The notes beneath the pieces were generated by a model. The model did no database searches. It saw only the letters and a program-made list of their open reading frames with translations, and was not told where the DNA came from. Shown in pieces: positions 53,611 to 63,120 of a stretch of DNA of 64,000 bases; position 1 is the first letter of the stretch, and each line of letters starts with the position of its first letter. Source of the DNA: Cyanodermella asteris (Eukaryota; Ascomycota; Lecanoromycetes; Ostropales; Stictidaceae); assembly GCA_900618795.1 (NCBI GenBank), contig UYJD01000017.1, forward strand, positions 126,314-190,313, read 5' to 3'. Both the position numbers and the translations under genes were made by a program.

Positions 53611-56589
53611 ATGGCCCCAGTCTTCACGACGAATATGGGCCTCGCATTCGACTCTGGGGACCCTATAAGCCAGTCTCAGACAATGGTTGCTGGTCACGAC
53701 CGTCAAGGGCCTCAAAGCCTATCAAAGGCTGAGAGGCTTCTCGGTGTCTCAGACACGGCAGGGCTTCCTCAAAACGGGTCTACGGATTGGCGTCCGCGCC
53801 AACGAAAGCTGCGCAACATCGGTAGCAACCTGGGTCTTCTGACAGACATCAAGAGAGCGATAGCTGGCTCTACTCCGCGTTCCGTTTCCCGCCCAGGCTA
53901 TACCCCCAACCCATTCCCTGCCGCCAACCCGCGACGAACACGAACTGGAGGGCTGAAACCCGAGACGGACCAGCGAAGTATACGGTCGGATGCTGGTGAA
54001 TACGGACGGTCGCCGTTGAGTGCTGGAACAATACCAAGCCATTACTACAAGCAGTCTCCTGGCTCGCCGGTCGCCGCCGAAATCCCTCGTTTGCCGGAGC
54101 TGCCGACTCAGGAGAAACCCAAGATGGGGAAATATACGGAAGATGAGCAGGAGAAGATCATGAACAACCTGGTCAGGAATGGGATGATGACCGACTCGGA
54201 GAAGCGACCTCGGAAGATAACGGCGCGGACTGCGAAGAACAGCGACGGCCGCAGTACCGCTCAAAAACGCTCGCGAGGGAACTCTGGCGCGTCCAAAACG
54301 TCCAATGCGGCGTCAAGCAAATATTCTCAAGATCAGGATGGAGCGCGGTACAGTCAGAGTAGGGAGGGAAGTAACGCTTCGACCACCCAAGCGCCAGACG
54401 AAACAACTCAACGTCTCTCTCGCAGGAAATCCTCCCAGATACTATCACCTCAGCTGGCCTCGCAAGCTCCCGGTATACGCATCAGCCGCATCACCTCTCC
54501 AGAAGGCGAGCGTATCCGAACTTGGCTCACTTATACCGATGCCAGTTCCGAAGCCACTCAAAGTGCTCGTGCAGACTGGCTAACTCCAGCCAAATTGGAC
54601 ACCTTGCCGGAATCACAATCGTCGACCTCTGTCCACACAACGACGTCCATGGAGACGGGCCCAATCTTTCCTATTCAGGGTGGTCCTGATGATTGGTCAA
54701 CGATCCGCTGTCACAGTCGACAATCCTCCGTCCTTGTAAAAACCGGGCTTCCCGCAGACGCTCAGCCTAAAGGTGCTGTACCCAAGGGTGGAAAGGTATA
54801 CTACACCGACTTGCAGGTAGAGAGTGTCCTAGCACTCTCGAGCTCAGATTCGGAAAGTGATGCAGAATCTGAGGTGAGTGCTCTGGCGCGGAGACGCCTG
54901 AGCCTGATGAGCAATGGTAACGACACGCAGCCCACGGCATGGAGCAGCACCGCTAGCTCACGGTCACAGAGTCGGAAGATGTCCATGAACACGTATGCGA
55001 CTTCACCGCAGCGGCATAGCTTCTCTTCGGATCAGTGGAATTATCCTATGCCGAGCGCTCACGTGGCAGTACTGAGTCGAGAGCCGTCGGGTTCGAAGAC
55101 CTTGCACGAACCGGCCCGAGCAAATCACCGTGCTTCTCAATCCAGTCAACGTTCGCCAACGCATCGCGAGAGTGATGATGCCGACCTGCCTGAGTACCAT
55201 CCCAACGCAGAGACGGATAGCCTTTCTCCTGTGGACCAAGGACCTCCCAGCTCTCCAACCCTGAGCCCAATGGAACCGCATGGGCCACAGCTGACGCGAA
55301 TGACATTGATCGCACAGGAGGACACTCCAAATCCCTTGCTCGAGGCTGTTCGAGCTGAAGGCAGAGCTCGCAAAAACAGCGCGGCATCACAGTCTAAGCT
55401 TCACAACTTCGCTTCGTCGCCTGCACAACCAGCTCCTACGAAACCACTCCCCATGCCTCCTGTTCAAGGCTTGACGGTCTCGACCCCTACCATCCAGACT
55501 CCTTCGGGTGACGACGATTCTTCCGTCTTTTCCTTCCCTAAGCCGCCTCGGGTACTCAAGAAGAGTGGCAGTCGTTCCGCCGATCCTTCTTCACCGTCTT
55601 CTGAGCCCAACACACCAGGTGGTGGACAGAATGCGACCACCGAGTCCGGCGACAGTGATGGCAGCAACGACACTATTCGACCCTCGATCCACCGCAAGCC
55701 ATCGAACCTTTCTATAATCTCGTCCCACGATGACCCTGCCGCAAATGTGGGCGCGAGTAATCCGGTGAATTTTCTTTCACCTGACGCCGCGCACGGCAAC
55801 GTGCCTTGCGTCCTCGAGGAATTCTCACCAATTGTGCTCGGGTTTCCGGAGCATATTCATTACCAAATGGACGACAATTCTTCCCGTCGTACTCTATCAC
55901 ATCCCCATTTTGAACAAAGCGAGCAAACGTCGACCCAACCTGAAATGGGTCTAGGGACCGCTGTTTCAACGAATGAAGCGCCAATCGACGAGTATGAAAC
56001 GCAGCAGAAGCCTCTTCAACTGGAGAGTCCACAGGCAGGAACTTTCGAGCTGATCCAGCCTCCGTCAGGGATGCGTTCTGCACTGCTCGCTATCAAGACC
56101 GACCTTTCTCCCGTTGCCGAAGGTCCTCGGCCCTCCGAGGCCGTGCAAACCGCCCCACCTTCTGTTCAGACACACTGGGAGAAGGCCATGGCAACAAATT
56201 TCCCCTCGATCCCGCTGCCTCAGGTTGCACAAAGACCGATGCGACGGTTTCACCTCCCAACTACCAGCACCGCAAGCACCATGACAAGCCGCAGCTCACC
56301 AAGTCCAAAGATGCGCGACGCTGAGTTCGAGCCTCCGCGAGTAGCAGTCGGTCCTGGCGTCCCGGTTTCGGTAGGAGGTGTTGGCGTAGCGCGAAGCGGC
56401 AGCCCTGGGGCTAAGTGTGCGAATCGTGGACACATGAGAACTCCGACTGGAAGCGGTGGGAGTGTGGGCGGGAGAGGCACACCACCACCCAACACGACAG
56501 CAACGAGAGGATACAGAACGAGTAAGAGAATCAGTACAGGTAAAGGCATCGAGCCACTGCGACTGAGTAGGATTGGCAATGCTGTCTGA
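53611..56589 (+). CDS. Large disordered protein of unknown function
   Basis: Single-exon frame of 992 aa starting MAPVFTTNMGLAFDSGDPIS. It is rich in Ser, Pro, Thr and Arg. No membrane segment, signal peptide or enzymatic motif is seen. The most ordered-looking part is about residues 165-200 (MGKYTEDEQEKIMNNLVRN), a short charged helix. Many SP/TP sites (for example SPSSEPNTPGG, SPTLSPMEP) suggest heavy phosphorylation. The C-terminus is Gly/Arg/Pro-rich and basic. I do not recognise the family. Its length and absence of stops over 3 kb argue it is real; the opposite strand has only short frames. Confidence 0.75.
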   Translation: MAPVFTTNMGLAFDSGDPISQSQTMVAGHDRQGPQSLSKAERLLGVSDTAGLPQNGSTDWRPRQRKLRNIGSNLGLLTDIKRAIAGSTPRSVSRPGYTPNPFPAANPRRTRTGGLKPETDQRSIRSDAGEYGRSPLSAGTIPSHYYKQSPGSPVAAEIPRLPELPTQEKPKMGKYTEDEQEKIMNNLVRNGMMTDSEKRPRKITARTAKNSDGRSTAQKRSRGNSGASKTSNAASSKYSQDQDGARYSQSREGSNASTTQAPDETTQRLSRRKSSQILSPQLASQAPGIRISRITSPEGERIRTWLTYTDASSEATQSARADWLTPAKLDTLPESQSSTSVHTTTSMETGPIFPIQGGPDDWSTIRCHSRQSSVLVKTGLPADAQPKGAVPKGGKVYYTDLQVESVLALSSSDSESDAESEVSALARRRLSLMSNGNDTQPTAWSSTASSRSQSRKMSMNTYATSPQRHSFSSDQWNYPMPSAHVAVLSREPSGSKTLHEPARANHRASQSSQRSPTHRESDDADLPEYHPNAETDSLSPVDQGPPSSPTLSPMEPHGPQLTRMTLIAQEDTPNPLLEAVRAEGRARKNSAASQSKLHNFASSPAQPAPTKPLPMPPVQGLTVSTPTIQTPSGDDDSSVFSFPKPPRVLKKSGSRSADPSSPSSEPNTPGGGQNATTESGDSDGSNDTIRPSIHRKPSNLSIISSHDDPAANVGASNPVNFLSPDAAHGNVPCVLEEFSPIVLGFPEHIHYQMDDNSSRRTLSHPHFEQSEQTSTQPEMGLGTAVSTNEAPIDEYETQQKPLQLESPQAGTFELIQPPSGMRSALLAIKTDLSPVAEGPRPSEAVQTAPPSVQTHWEKAMATNFPSIPLPQVAQRPMRRFHLPTTSTASTMTSRSSPSPKMRDAEFEPPRVAVGPGVPVSVGGVGVARSGSPGAKCANRGHMRTPTGSGGSVGGRGTPPPNTTATRGYRTSKRISTGKGIEPLRLSRIGNAV

Positions 56590-57860
56590 GGGATGAAGAG
56601 ATGTGAGATGAGTGATCGTCTCAAAATTAACGTTATGCACGATGCGCGCACTCTGCTGGCTTCTCTCATGTACATAGAAAGCCTTTTGATGTATATCTAA
56701 AAGCAAGCCCTTGGGCTCAGTGGGAGAAAAGAGTTGCCGAGGTGTCTGGAGACGTTGGAAGCGGAATGCAGAGCGATATCTTGTATGATATATGCCTTGA
56801 TGAAGCGCGACTAAGGTACAAAGAGATGAGCCCTACGGCAGTTTACTACCCGGCAATAAGCCGAGGAACTTAACGAATTTCGAGACTCGAGATTTCTCTT
56901 GCCCTGAGAGTGATGAGACGTGTGCAGTATCCTTCTTACGATGGCCTGGAGATTACCAGCCCTTAGCATGGCTTTGGTTCCGGTCTCGGCCCCAGATTCC
57001 CTGCCGACGACCGTCCACAGTACCTTGTAGGGGCTTTAACTTTCCCGTTCAATTTTAACACGGCTTGACAAATTTACGCTCTGTGTTGAAGCAGAAGTCG
57101 GTTTCATCGGCTTTAGTATCCGTAACCAATTCACTCCATCTGACTGTTCAAGTCAAATGTAATCCGGTTCGTCCTCAACACCGGCTGCAGATATAGCATT
57201 CTCAGGTTTGAGCTCGTCGGAGCCATCAACTCTCAGTACCGATCGTTTTCGCCACAACTCGGGACACCGACGAATCATGAATATTTCGTGACCTTTCAAA
57301 ACGTAGGTCGGTGCCGACTGGTTGGTCATTGTTTGAGATTGCATGGGAGCTGGCAGTTGCGGATACAAGTAAGTAGTCAGCAAGTTGAGGCTAAGTAGGT
57401 ACCGTACGTAATGACGACGCGCTCTGGTCAGTTGAAGCTCATTGTTACCAGCTCTACTCTTGTTTTCTATCAGAAGGCGACCGGGTTTGTGAATTTGTAT
57501 CTCGTTCAAAGCACGCCCGCAAAAGAACAATAGCATCGAAATTGGGATTGAGATTGCCGATGGAAGCTGATGGTGCCGTCGTGCGTCATCGTCTATGCTG
57601 AGAACAGCTTCACGCGAAACTTATTCCTACAGATCAGGACCCCATTTCTGGAGTCTGACACGCAGATCCAGTCATGTACATCTCGAACTGGCATGGTTTA
57701 TCTGTGATTCCGATGGACATCCTTGTACATCTGAGCCTATGCCCGCAATATCCGCGCAACTCATATATAATCCTGTCACATCGCAAAATACTTCATTGAG
57801 AACGTGTACAGGCTCCTGCTCCGAGGGATCCAATCACCTTTCTCCCATGATTGACTCGAA
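56590..57860. other. 1.27 kb intergenic region before the FAD monooxygenase
   Basis: Holds the 3' UTR of the orphan gene and the promoter of the monooxygenase. A 127-codon minus-strand frame (57153-57536) is unsupported. A TAAGTAGGT element lies at 57392-57400 followed by ACCGTACG. Confidence 0.4.
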
Positions 57861-59180
57861 ATGTCGCACCTCCTCCCCAAAGACCGTCCCGCCCAAATCG
57901 TGATAATCGGCGGTTCCCTCGCCGGCCTCTTCACCGGCCTATCTCTCTCCCACCTTCCCCTCCACCACGAACCTCGAATCACGATCCTCGAACGCAATCC
58001 GACGGCCTTACTTCACGACCAAGGCGCTGGTGTTGTTGCCGGCAACGACGCGTTAACAATATTTCAACGATTTGGTCGTCAGCAACGACCGCTGGCCGTA
58101 GAGTCTCACGCTAGGCAGTATCTGAACCGAGATGGTAAGGTCATTGATTTTGAGGAGAGAACGCAGAGGATGACGAGTTGGGATCTGCTTTGGAATGTGG
58201 CGAGGATGGGTTTCGATGGGAAGGGGGATCAAAGGTACCTCAAGGGAAGGGAGGGGTGTGAGATGGATGAAGGCGAGGGAGAGGAACAGGCAAAGGCAAA
58301 GGGAAAGGCGGAGTGTGAGTATCTGCATGACTGTACGGTAAAAGACGTTTCCATCGCAGACGGTTCGGGTTCAGAGTCGTCTCCCCAGCTGGTTCGTGTC
58401 GAGTATACTTCGACTTCCAACCCCGAAGCCCCTTCCCAGTCTCTGACTGCCGACCTCCTCATCGCGGCCGACGGCCCCAGCTCAACGATCCGAACCCTGT
58501 TCTCCGAGCCACCAGCTCCGGAACGGACCTACGCCGGCTACGTTGCGTTCCGAGGGACGATGCCCGAGACGCAGCTATCTCGTCCAACGCGCGAGGCACT
58601 GGCCGAGAAATTCACATTCTATCACGCCGACGGCCTGCAGATGCTCGCATACACGATCCCGGGCGCACACGGGACGTTGGAACCCGGCAAGCGACTCGTG
58701 AACTGGGTTTGGTACGTGAATTTCAAGCCCGACCCCCCAGAGTACGAAGACCTGATGACCGATTCGGATGGAAAGAAGCATCGCTGGACGTTGCCCGTCG
58801 GCAAAATGCAAAGTTCGATCTGGGAAGCGAGGAAGACGGCTGCAGCGGAGAAGCTACCGCCACAATTCGCGGAACTGGTCCACGAGACGGAGAACCCATT
58901 CGTGCAGGCGATCACGGATGTGCTCAGCAAACGAGCGGTTTTAGCTGATGGAAGAGTTCTGCTTTGTGGGGACTCGGTGGCGGGCTTCAGGCCGCATACG
59001 GCAGCGAGTACGAGCCAGGCTGCGTTTGATGCGATGGGGTTATATGAGATGTTGAGCGGCGGGATGAGTTTGGATGAATGGGAGCGGAGGACGATGGAGT
59101 ATGCTAGGGAGATGCAGAGACATGGCGTGCAATTGGGAGAGCGAAGTCAATTCGGGACGCATCCGCTGGCGGGCCGGTAA
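57861..59180 (+). CDS. FAD-dependent aromatic monooxygenase (DHPH-like)
   Basis: Single-exon gene of 439 aa in the group A flavin monooxygenase fold. The N-terminal Rossmann motif is IVIIGGSLAGLFTGL (about 13-27), followed by the acidic strand end ITILERNP. The second FAD/NADPH motif is LLIAADGPSSTIR (about 205), and the third is GRVLLCGDSVAGFRPH (about 367). The middle (AGYVAFRGTMPE, then RLVNWVWYVNF) matches the substrate domain of 2,6-dihydroxypyridine 3-monooxygenase-like enzymes as I remember them. The substrate is unknown; these hydroxylate activated aromatic rings. An insert rich in Glu/Lys (about 134-155) is unusual. No biosynthetic neighbours are present, so this is not an evident gene cluster. 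Confidence 0.82.
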   Translation: MSHLLPKDRPAQIVIIGGSLAGLFTGLSLSHLPLHHEPRITILERNPTALLHDQGAGVVAGNDALTIFQRFGRQQRPLAVESHARQYLNRDGKVIDFEERTQRMTSWDLLWNVARMGFDGKGDQRYLKGREGCEMDEGEGEEQAKAKGKAECEYLHDCTVKDVSIADGSGSESSPQLVRVEYTSTSNPEAPSQSLTADLLIAADGPSSTIRTLFSEPPAPERTYAGYVAFRGTMPETQLSRPTREALAEKFTFYHADGLQMLAYTIPGAHGTLEPGKRLVNWVWYVNFKPDPPEYEDLMTDSDGKKHRWTLPVGKMQSSIWEARKTAAAEKLPPQFAELVHETENPFVQAITDVLSKRAVLADGRVLLCGDSVAGFRPHTAASTSQAAFDAMGLYEMLSGGMSLDEWERRTMEYAREMQRHGVQLGERSQFGTHPLAGR

Positions 59181-59580
59181 TGACTGGGACTTGGTGGTCA
59201 TCCTCATTGTCCTATTCACTCAGCACCGCAACCTTCTGCCAAAGGCAAAGACAAGCAAAAAAGGAAGCAAAAGATTGACCGGACAGGAATTCGAACCAGC
59301 AAAACAACACCCTGCGGGAACCCAGAAACTAATTAAATAAGTTTTTTCTTGTGGCTCCTGATTAGACCACTGAGCTATTAGCGCGGACATCTGCTATCAT
59401 TCGACCTGCTTTCGCGGCGATTTTTAGCTGTGTATCAATTCTCCAGAAGTTTAATAAATACCACCAGCGCAGTGCGATGCAAAACAACTAAGATAAAAAC
59501 CATGTACGGATGCTTCTATGGAAGGCATCATGCTCTGCTTTGATTCTTCATGCATGCGGTTGATCGAGAAGGCAGCGTCA
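59181..59580. other. Convergent intergenic region with tRNA-like fossil
   Basis: 400 bp between the converging monooxygenase and oxysterol-binding protein genes. It contains the tRNA-like sequence described separately. Otherwise it is AT-rich 3' UTR. Confidence 0.4.
59276..59387 (-). other. tRNA-like sequence with A box and B box (likely pseudo-tRNA)
   Basis: On the minus strand TAGCTCAGTGGTC (59365-59377) is an A-box/D-arm, with a GCTC...GAGC D stem. GGTTCGAATTCC (59286-59297) is a B-box/T-loop with one extra T. The ends do not form an acceptor stem (GCGCTAA has no TTAGCGC partner), and no proper anticodon arm is seen in the A-rich centre. It is therefore a decayed tRNA gene or a tRNA-derived element, not a working tRNA. 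Confidence 0.4.
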
Positions 59581-62500
59581 TCAGAAGAGGTCCTCACAAT
59601 TCTTCCATTCTCCGCCAGCAGCCGCCGCAGCCTCACGTTCTTGCCAGTAGCTGTTTGTCAGCTGCCAGTATTCCTCCCCTGTTGTGGGGTCCCTGGCTTT
59701 CTTGAACCATCTTGGCGACCACTCCTCTCCAGCTGCCTCGCGTTCCCTTCTTTTTGCTCTCTGCTTCTCTTCAAGTCTGTTCTTTTCCGTCGCAGCAAGG
59801 TCGTACTCGCCATCCTCCATTGCCCTCTGGTCAGGTCGAAGGCGGGTGTCGGTGGGCGGCAGGTACTTCTTCAGCTTATCGGGCACCGCATTCAAGGTCA
59901 GGGCGAATGGCGTGAGGTTGAACGGAATTCCTGAAGGGCGAGGATTCGCTTGCCAGACGAGGAAAGCTGGGCTCTCGTTTGTCTTGGATTTTGCGGATGG
60001 GGCCTCCACCGGTGCTTCGAAACCTGGTGTCAGACGCGCGTAGAGTCTGTCATTCCAGCGTCCACCGACGCTCCAGCGCACCTTGCCGTTAGCGTCTGTA
60101 ACCTTTCCAGCGACCTGGTACGCGGAGCTGGCCTTCCAGCCACGAGGCTTGAAGTCGAGCAGACAAGTCTCGCCAGTGGTCCAGTTCTTTATTTCCATGG
60201 GTCCGTAGTTGTCGACTGTCGGTGAGCCTGTGATGATGCCAATGACGGACGTGTTGACCTTCTTCCAAGTGTACAGCTCTTCGCCTCCGCTAGCAGGACG
60301 AAGCTTCAAGAACCACGTGCCAAGAGGATTAATGTCGAAGGACTTGCCGTAGAATTTAGACTTGACGGCGGACTCACCGTAGTAGGTCCAGCTCGTAGAT
60401 TCGGCCCAAGCAGCACCGATAGGTGGGTGATGGCTGACCTGCTCCACAAAGAAACGATACCCCTTATCAGGTCGAGCATACTCATATGTCTCTCCAAGCA
60501 GAGGGTTAAATGGCTTGGCCACACGACCAATAGTCGAAGCATATTCACTGGCAGCGAAAGCCGCGACATAGAGAATGCGCTCGGTTGAGTCTTGTCGCGC
60601 CGCTGCGGTGTCAAGCAAGTCGGTGTACTCCATGTCTTCTGCGACACGTTGAAGCAATGAGCTGGGCTCATTGAAAGATACAGGTAGAGTCATCTTGGTC
60701 ATGTCCTTGCCAATCATGGACTTGAGAATACCCCATAGTGAAATGACGGGTCTATCATCCGCGCTCAAACGAAGCTTGGTTCGCACGGGATCCTCGTATC
60801 CGTGGTAAGATGACTGCAAGTTATTTTTCGAATCAGGTGCAGCGACGCTAGATATCGGATCCGTTGTCTTTTCGATCGCAGGGCTCATCACTGGTGAGCT
60901 TGGCATAGGCTCGACTGGTACGTCACCTGCACCAACAGCGTCAAAGAACTCCTCATCGTCATCATCGGTCTCGTCCTCGGAAAGCTCGTTGAATGTCTCT
61001 AAAGCCGTTGGGCGGCGTAAGATACCTGGTTCTGGCACGCTGAATCGTGATTGCTCTCCAATCTTGGGACTAGTTGGCCCGGATGGAGCCCCAGTGTCTA
61101 AAGCTTCTCGCAGAGCTCGCTTCGCAATCCTGCGCTTCTCCTCAGATTCTCCAAACTTGCCTTCGAGCTCCTCTTGCTCTCTTGCGAGCTTGGCCATGCT
61201 TTCCTCCCACATGCGCCGCATATCCGCTTCACGTTCAAGCTTACTATGCCAATAGGTCTCCCTGTCTCGCGCAATCCTGAGCAGATCGCCGACCATGCCT
61301 TGCAAGTTCATGACTGCATCTTCGTATGTAGTGATAGCTGCCTTGATCGTTGGATCGGAGATGGGAACCGCTGGGTTGTCCTGGACTTGGGTCTGCAGGG
61401 CTGCAGAAACCTGTGAGAGCAGACGCAGTTGCAGCCCAGCTGAATGCGCTGTAATATTGAAAGCATCGCGAGGTGCCGGCTTTAGGTCCTCAAGACTTGC
61501 ATCGTCGCCGTATTCGTCATCGTCGTCGACATCGCCTGCGACGTGTGTGTCTGGACCTCCTGGTCGGCCTACTCCATCCCCACAAATGCTGTCAGCCTTG
61601 GAGCCAACATTAGACATTCGGTCTTCAGTGGCCATAGCAGAAGTAGCGCTGGGCGTGATTTTGAGATCCACATAGGACTCAGCCAGAGTATCGGTTGCAG
61701 TAGCCGGGACCAGCCCGCGAGCAGAAACCTCAGCTTTATGCTCAGAAAGCGCAACTCGAGCTGCCTCACTGTCCCGTGCTTGCTGCTCAGTCTCTCGCTT
61801 CGCTTCATCTTTTGACCATTGAATGGCGTTGTTGAGAGCCCAGAACCATCTCTTTGCTTCAACGTTGTGATTCGCCTTGAGATGGAACTTGATCGACGAC
61901 TTTCCTTCTATCACAATCTTGCTTTTGTCCTCCGAGTCCATGGTAAGCTTGGCTATTCTCATGTTCATGGCACCGCGACAAGCAGAACCCGTATCGTCTT
62001 GATGTTTGTAGTAGCTCAGAACACCATCCTCGAGCACAAACCAGCGAAGCTTGTAACCAGATGTATAGTTGGTCCACTTCTTCAGATAACCTTTCATTTC
62101 CCTGCTCTCTCTCGAGTTGATGGATGTCTCACCAGCCGTCTGGTTACCCAGTATCGCCTTCTCTTGAACACCACGTTGCGCCGCCGTCGCTGCAGGAGAT
62201 TTCTTGAGGATTGTTTTCGTCTTGTCGTCCTTGGTCACGTCTTGTGGTAGCTTTCCCTTCTTGTCACGTCTAAAAGGATCCGCTCCGTGGATGAGTAGTA
62301 GCTGGCACATCTTGGTGTCTTTGTTCCTCGCTGCCTCGTGTAACAAAGTGCCTCCCGTCTCCACTGTTGTAGGCTCGGTCGCAAGCTCGGGACTATCTAT
62401 ATCGAGGACGGCTTGGACTCGCGGATCCTCGAGTAAGCTCTCTAAGCCCTCATAGTTTCGCATGGACGCATTCTGTTTTGCAGCTTTGACTTGTGCTTCT

Positions 62501-63120
62501 GAGAACATTGCCTTGTCGAGCTGAAGCTGCTGAAAGATCTCTGGTGTCCTGGCGAGATCGAGCGCAGTCTTGCCTTGGTAGTTCGCAATCGTACTATCAA
62601 CGCCTTGAGTCGCAAGTAGATGCTTGACGAAATTCGCTCGGCCTAGATGGGCGGCTAGATGCAGCGGCGTGTTTCCTTCCCGATCCTGCGCGTTGATATC
62701 GAGCTTGTTCCTGCCAACCCCATGCGCTTGAGCCAGGCTCAAAACTTGCTCTGCGACCGTGGGATTTGCGACCTGAATGGCAAGGTGTAGTATAGTTGTT
62801 CCCTCGAGTTGTCCATCCGCCACTGCCTTTGCTATAGCATTTTGATTTCCCGCTCTCAACACCTCGACAATGCGGAACATCTTGACCGACTGCTGAATCG
62901 ACATGGTCGGGTCGCGGGCAACGCTGCCTGCTTGGGAGGATGACATGCTTGCACTGGTCCCGGGACTTAAGTGCTCGGCGTGTTGGCTTTTCGTGGGTGT
63001 CGGAGATGATGCTGCAGGGCTGTCACTGTCCGCGCCAAGTTTTGCCTCGGAACGCTCGCGGCGAAGGATGTTGACTGCTAGGGAAGACTTGGACCGCTGA
63101 TGGCTGAGTCTATCAGCCAT
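59581..63120 (-). CDS. OSH1: Oxysterol-binding protein with ankyrin, PH and ORD domains (Osh1-like)
   Basis: Single-exon gene. I start at MADRLSHQRSKSSLAVNIL (1179 aa); four in-frame codons lie upstream. Ankyrin repeats span about residues 105-300 (REGNTPLHLAAHLGRANFVK, GTLLHEAARNKDTKMCQLLL). The PH domain spans about 342-438 (MKGYLKKWTNYTSGYKLRWF). A coiled stretch lies near 610-680. A FFAT-like motif EEFFDAVG with acidic flank lies near residue 725. The ORD spans about 800-1175, with the signature EQVSHHPP near 893-900. Yeast Osh1 has the same order and works at nucleus-vacuole and Golgi contacts, moving sterol or PI4P. The FFAT motif would tether it to ER VAP/Scs2. Confidence 0.94.
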   Translation of the reverse strand: MADRLSHQRSKSSLAVNILRRERSEAKLGADSDSPAASSPTPTKSQHAEHLSPGTSASMSSSQAGSVARDPTMSIQQSVKMFRIVEVLRAGNQNAIAKAVADGQLEGTTILHLAIQVANPTVAEQVLSLAQAHGVGRNKLDINAQDREGNTPLHLAAHLGRANFVKHLLATQGVDSTIANYQGKTALDLARTPEIFQQLQLDKAMFSEAQVKAAKQNASMRNYEGLESLLEDPRVQAVLDIDSPELATEPTTVETGGTLLHEAARNKDTKMCQLLLIHGADPFRRDKKGKLPQDVTKDDKTKTILKKSPAATAAQRGVQEKAILGNQTAGETSINSRESREMKGYLKKWTNYTSGYKLRWFVLEDGVLSYYKHQDDTGSACRGAMNMRIAKLTMDSEDKSKIVIEGKSSIKFHLKANHNVEAKRWFWALNNAIQWSKDEAKRETEQQARDSEAARVALSEHKAEVSARGLVPATATDTLAESYVDLKITPSATSAMATEDRMSNVGSKADSICGDGVGRPGGPDTHVAGDVDDDDEYGDDASLEDLKPAPRDAFNITAHSAGLQLRLLSQVSAALQTQVQDNPAVPISDPTIKAAITTYEDAVMNLQGMVGDLLRIARDRETYWHSKLEREADMRRMWEESMAKLAREQEELEGKFGESEEKRRIAKRALREALDTGAPSGPTSPKIGEQSRFSVPEPGILRRPTALETFNELSEDETDDDDEEFFDAVGAGDVPVEPMPSSPVMSPAIEKTTDPISSVAAPDSKNNLQSSYHGYEDPVRTKLRLSADDRPVISLWGILKSMIGKDMTKMTLPVSFNEPSSLLQRVAEDMEYTDLLDTAAARQDSTERILYVAAFAASEYASTIGRVAKPFNPLLGETYEYARPDKGYRFFVEQVSHHPPIGAAWAESTSWTYYGESAVKSKFYGKSFDINPLGTWFLKLRPASGGEELYTWKKVNTSVIGIITGSPTVDNYGPMEIKNWTTGETCLLDFKPRGWKASSAYQVAGKVTDANGKVRWSVGGRWNDRLYARLTPGFEAPVEAPSAKSKTNESPAFLVWQANPRPSGIPFNLTPFALTLNAVPDKLKKYLPPTDTRLRPDQRAMEDGEYDLAATEKNRLEEKQRAKRREREAAGEEWSPRWFKKARDPTTGEEYWQLTNSYWQEREAAAAAGGEWKNCEDLF

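Noticed and set aside
57153-57536. 127-codon minus-strand frame
   Set aside because: No conserved features and a poor start; it lies in an intergenic promoter region.
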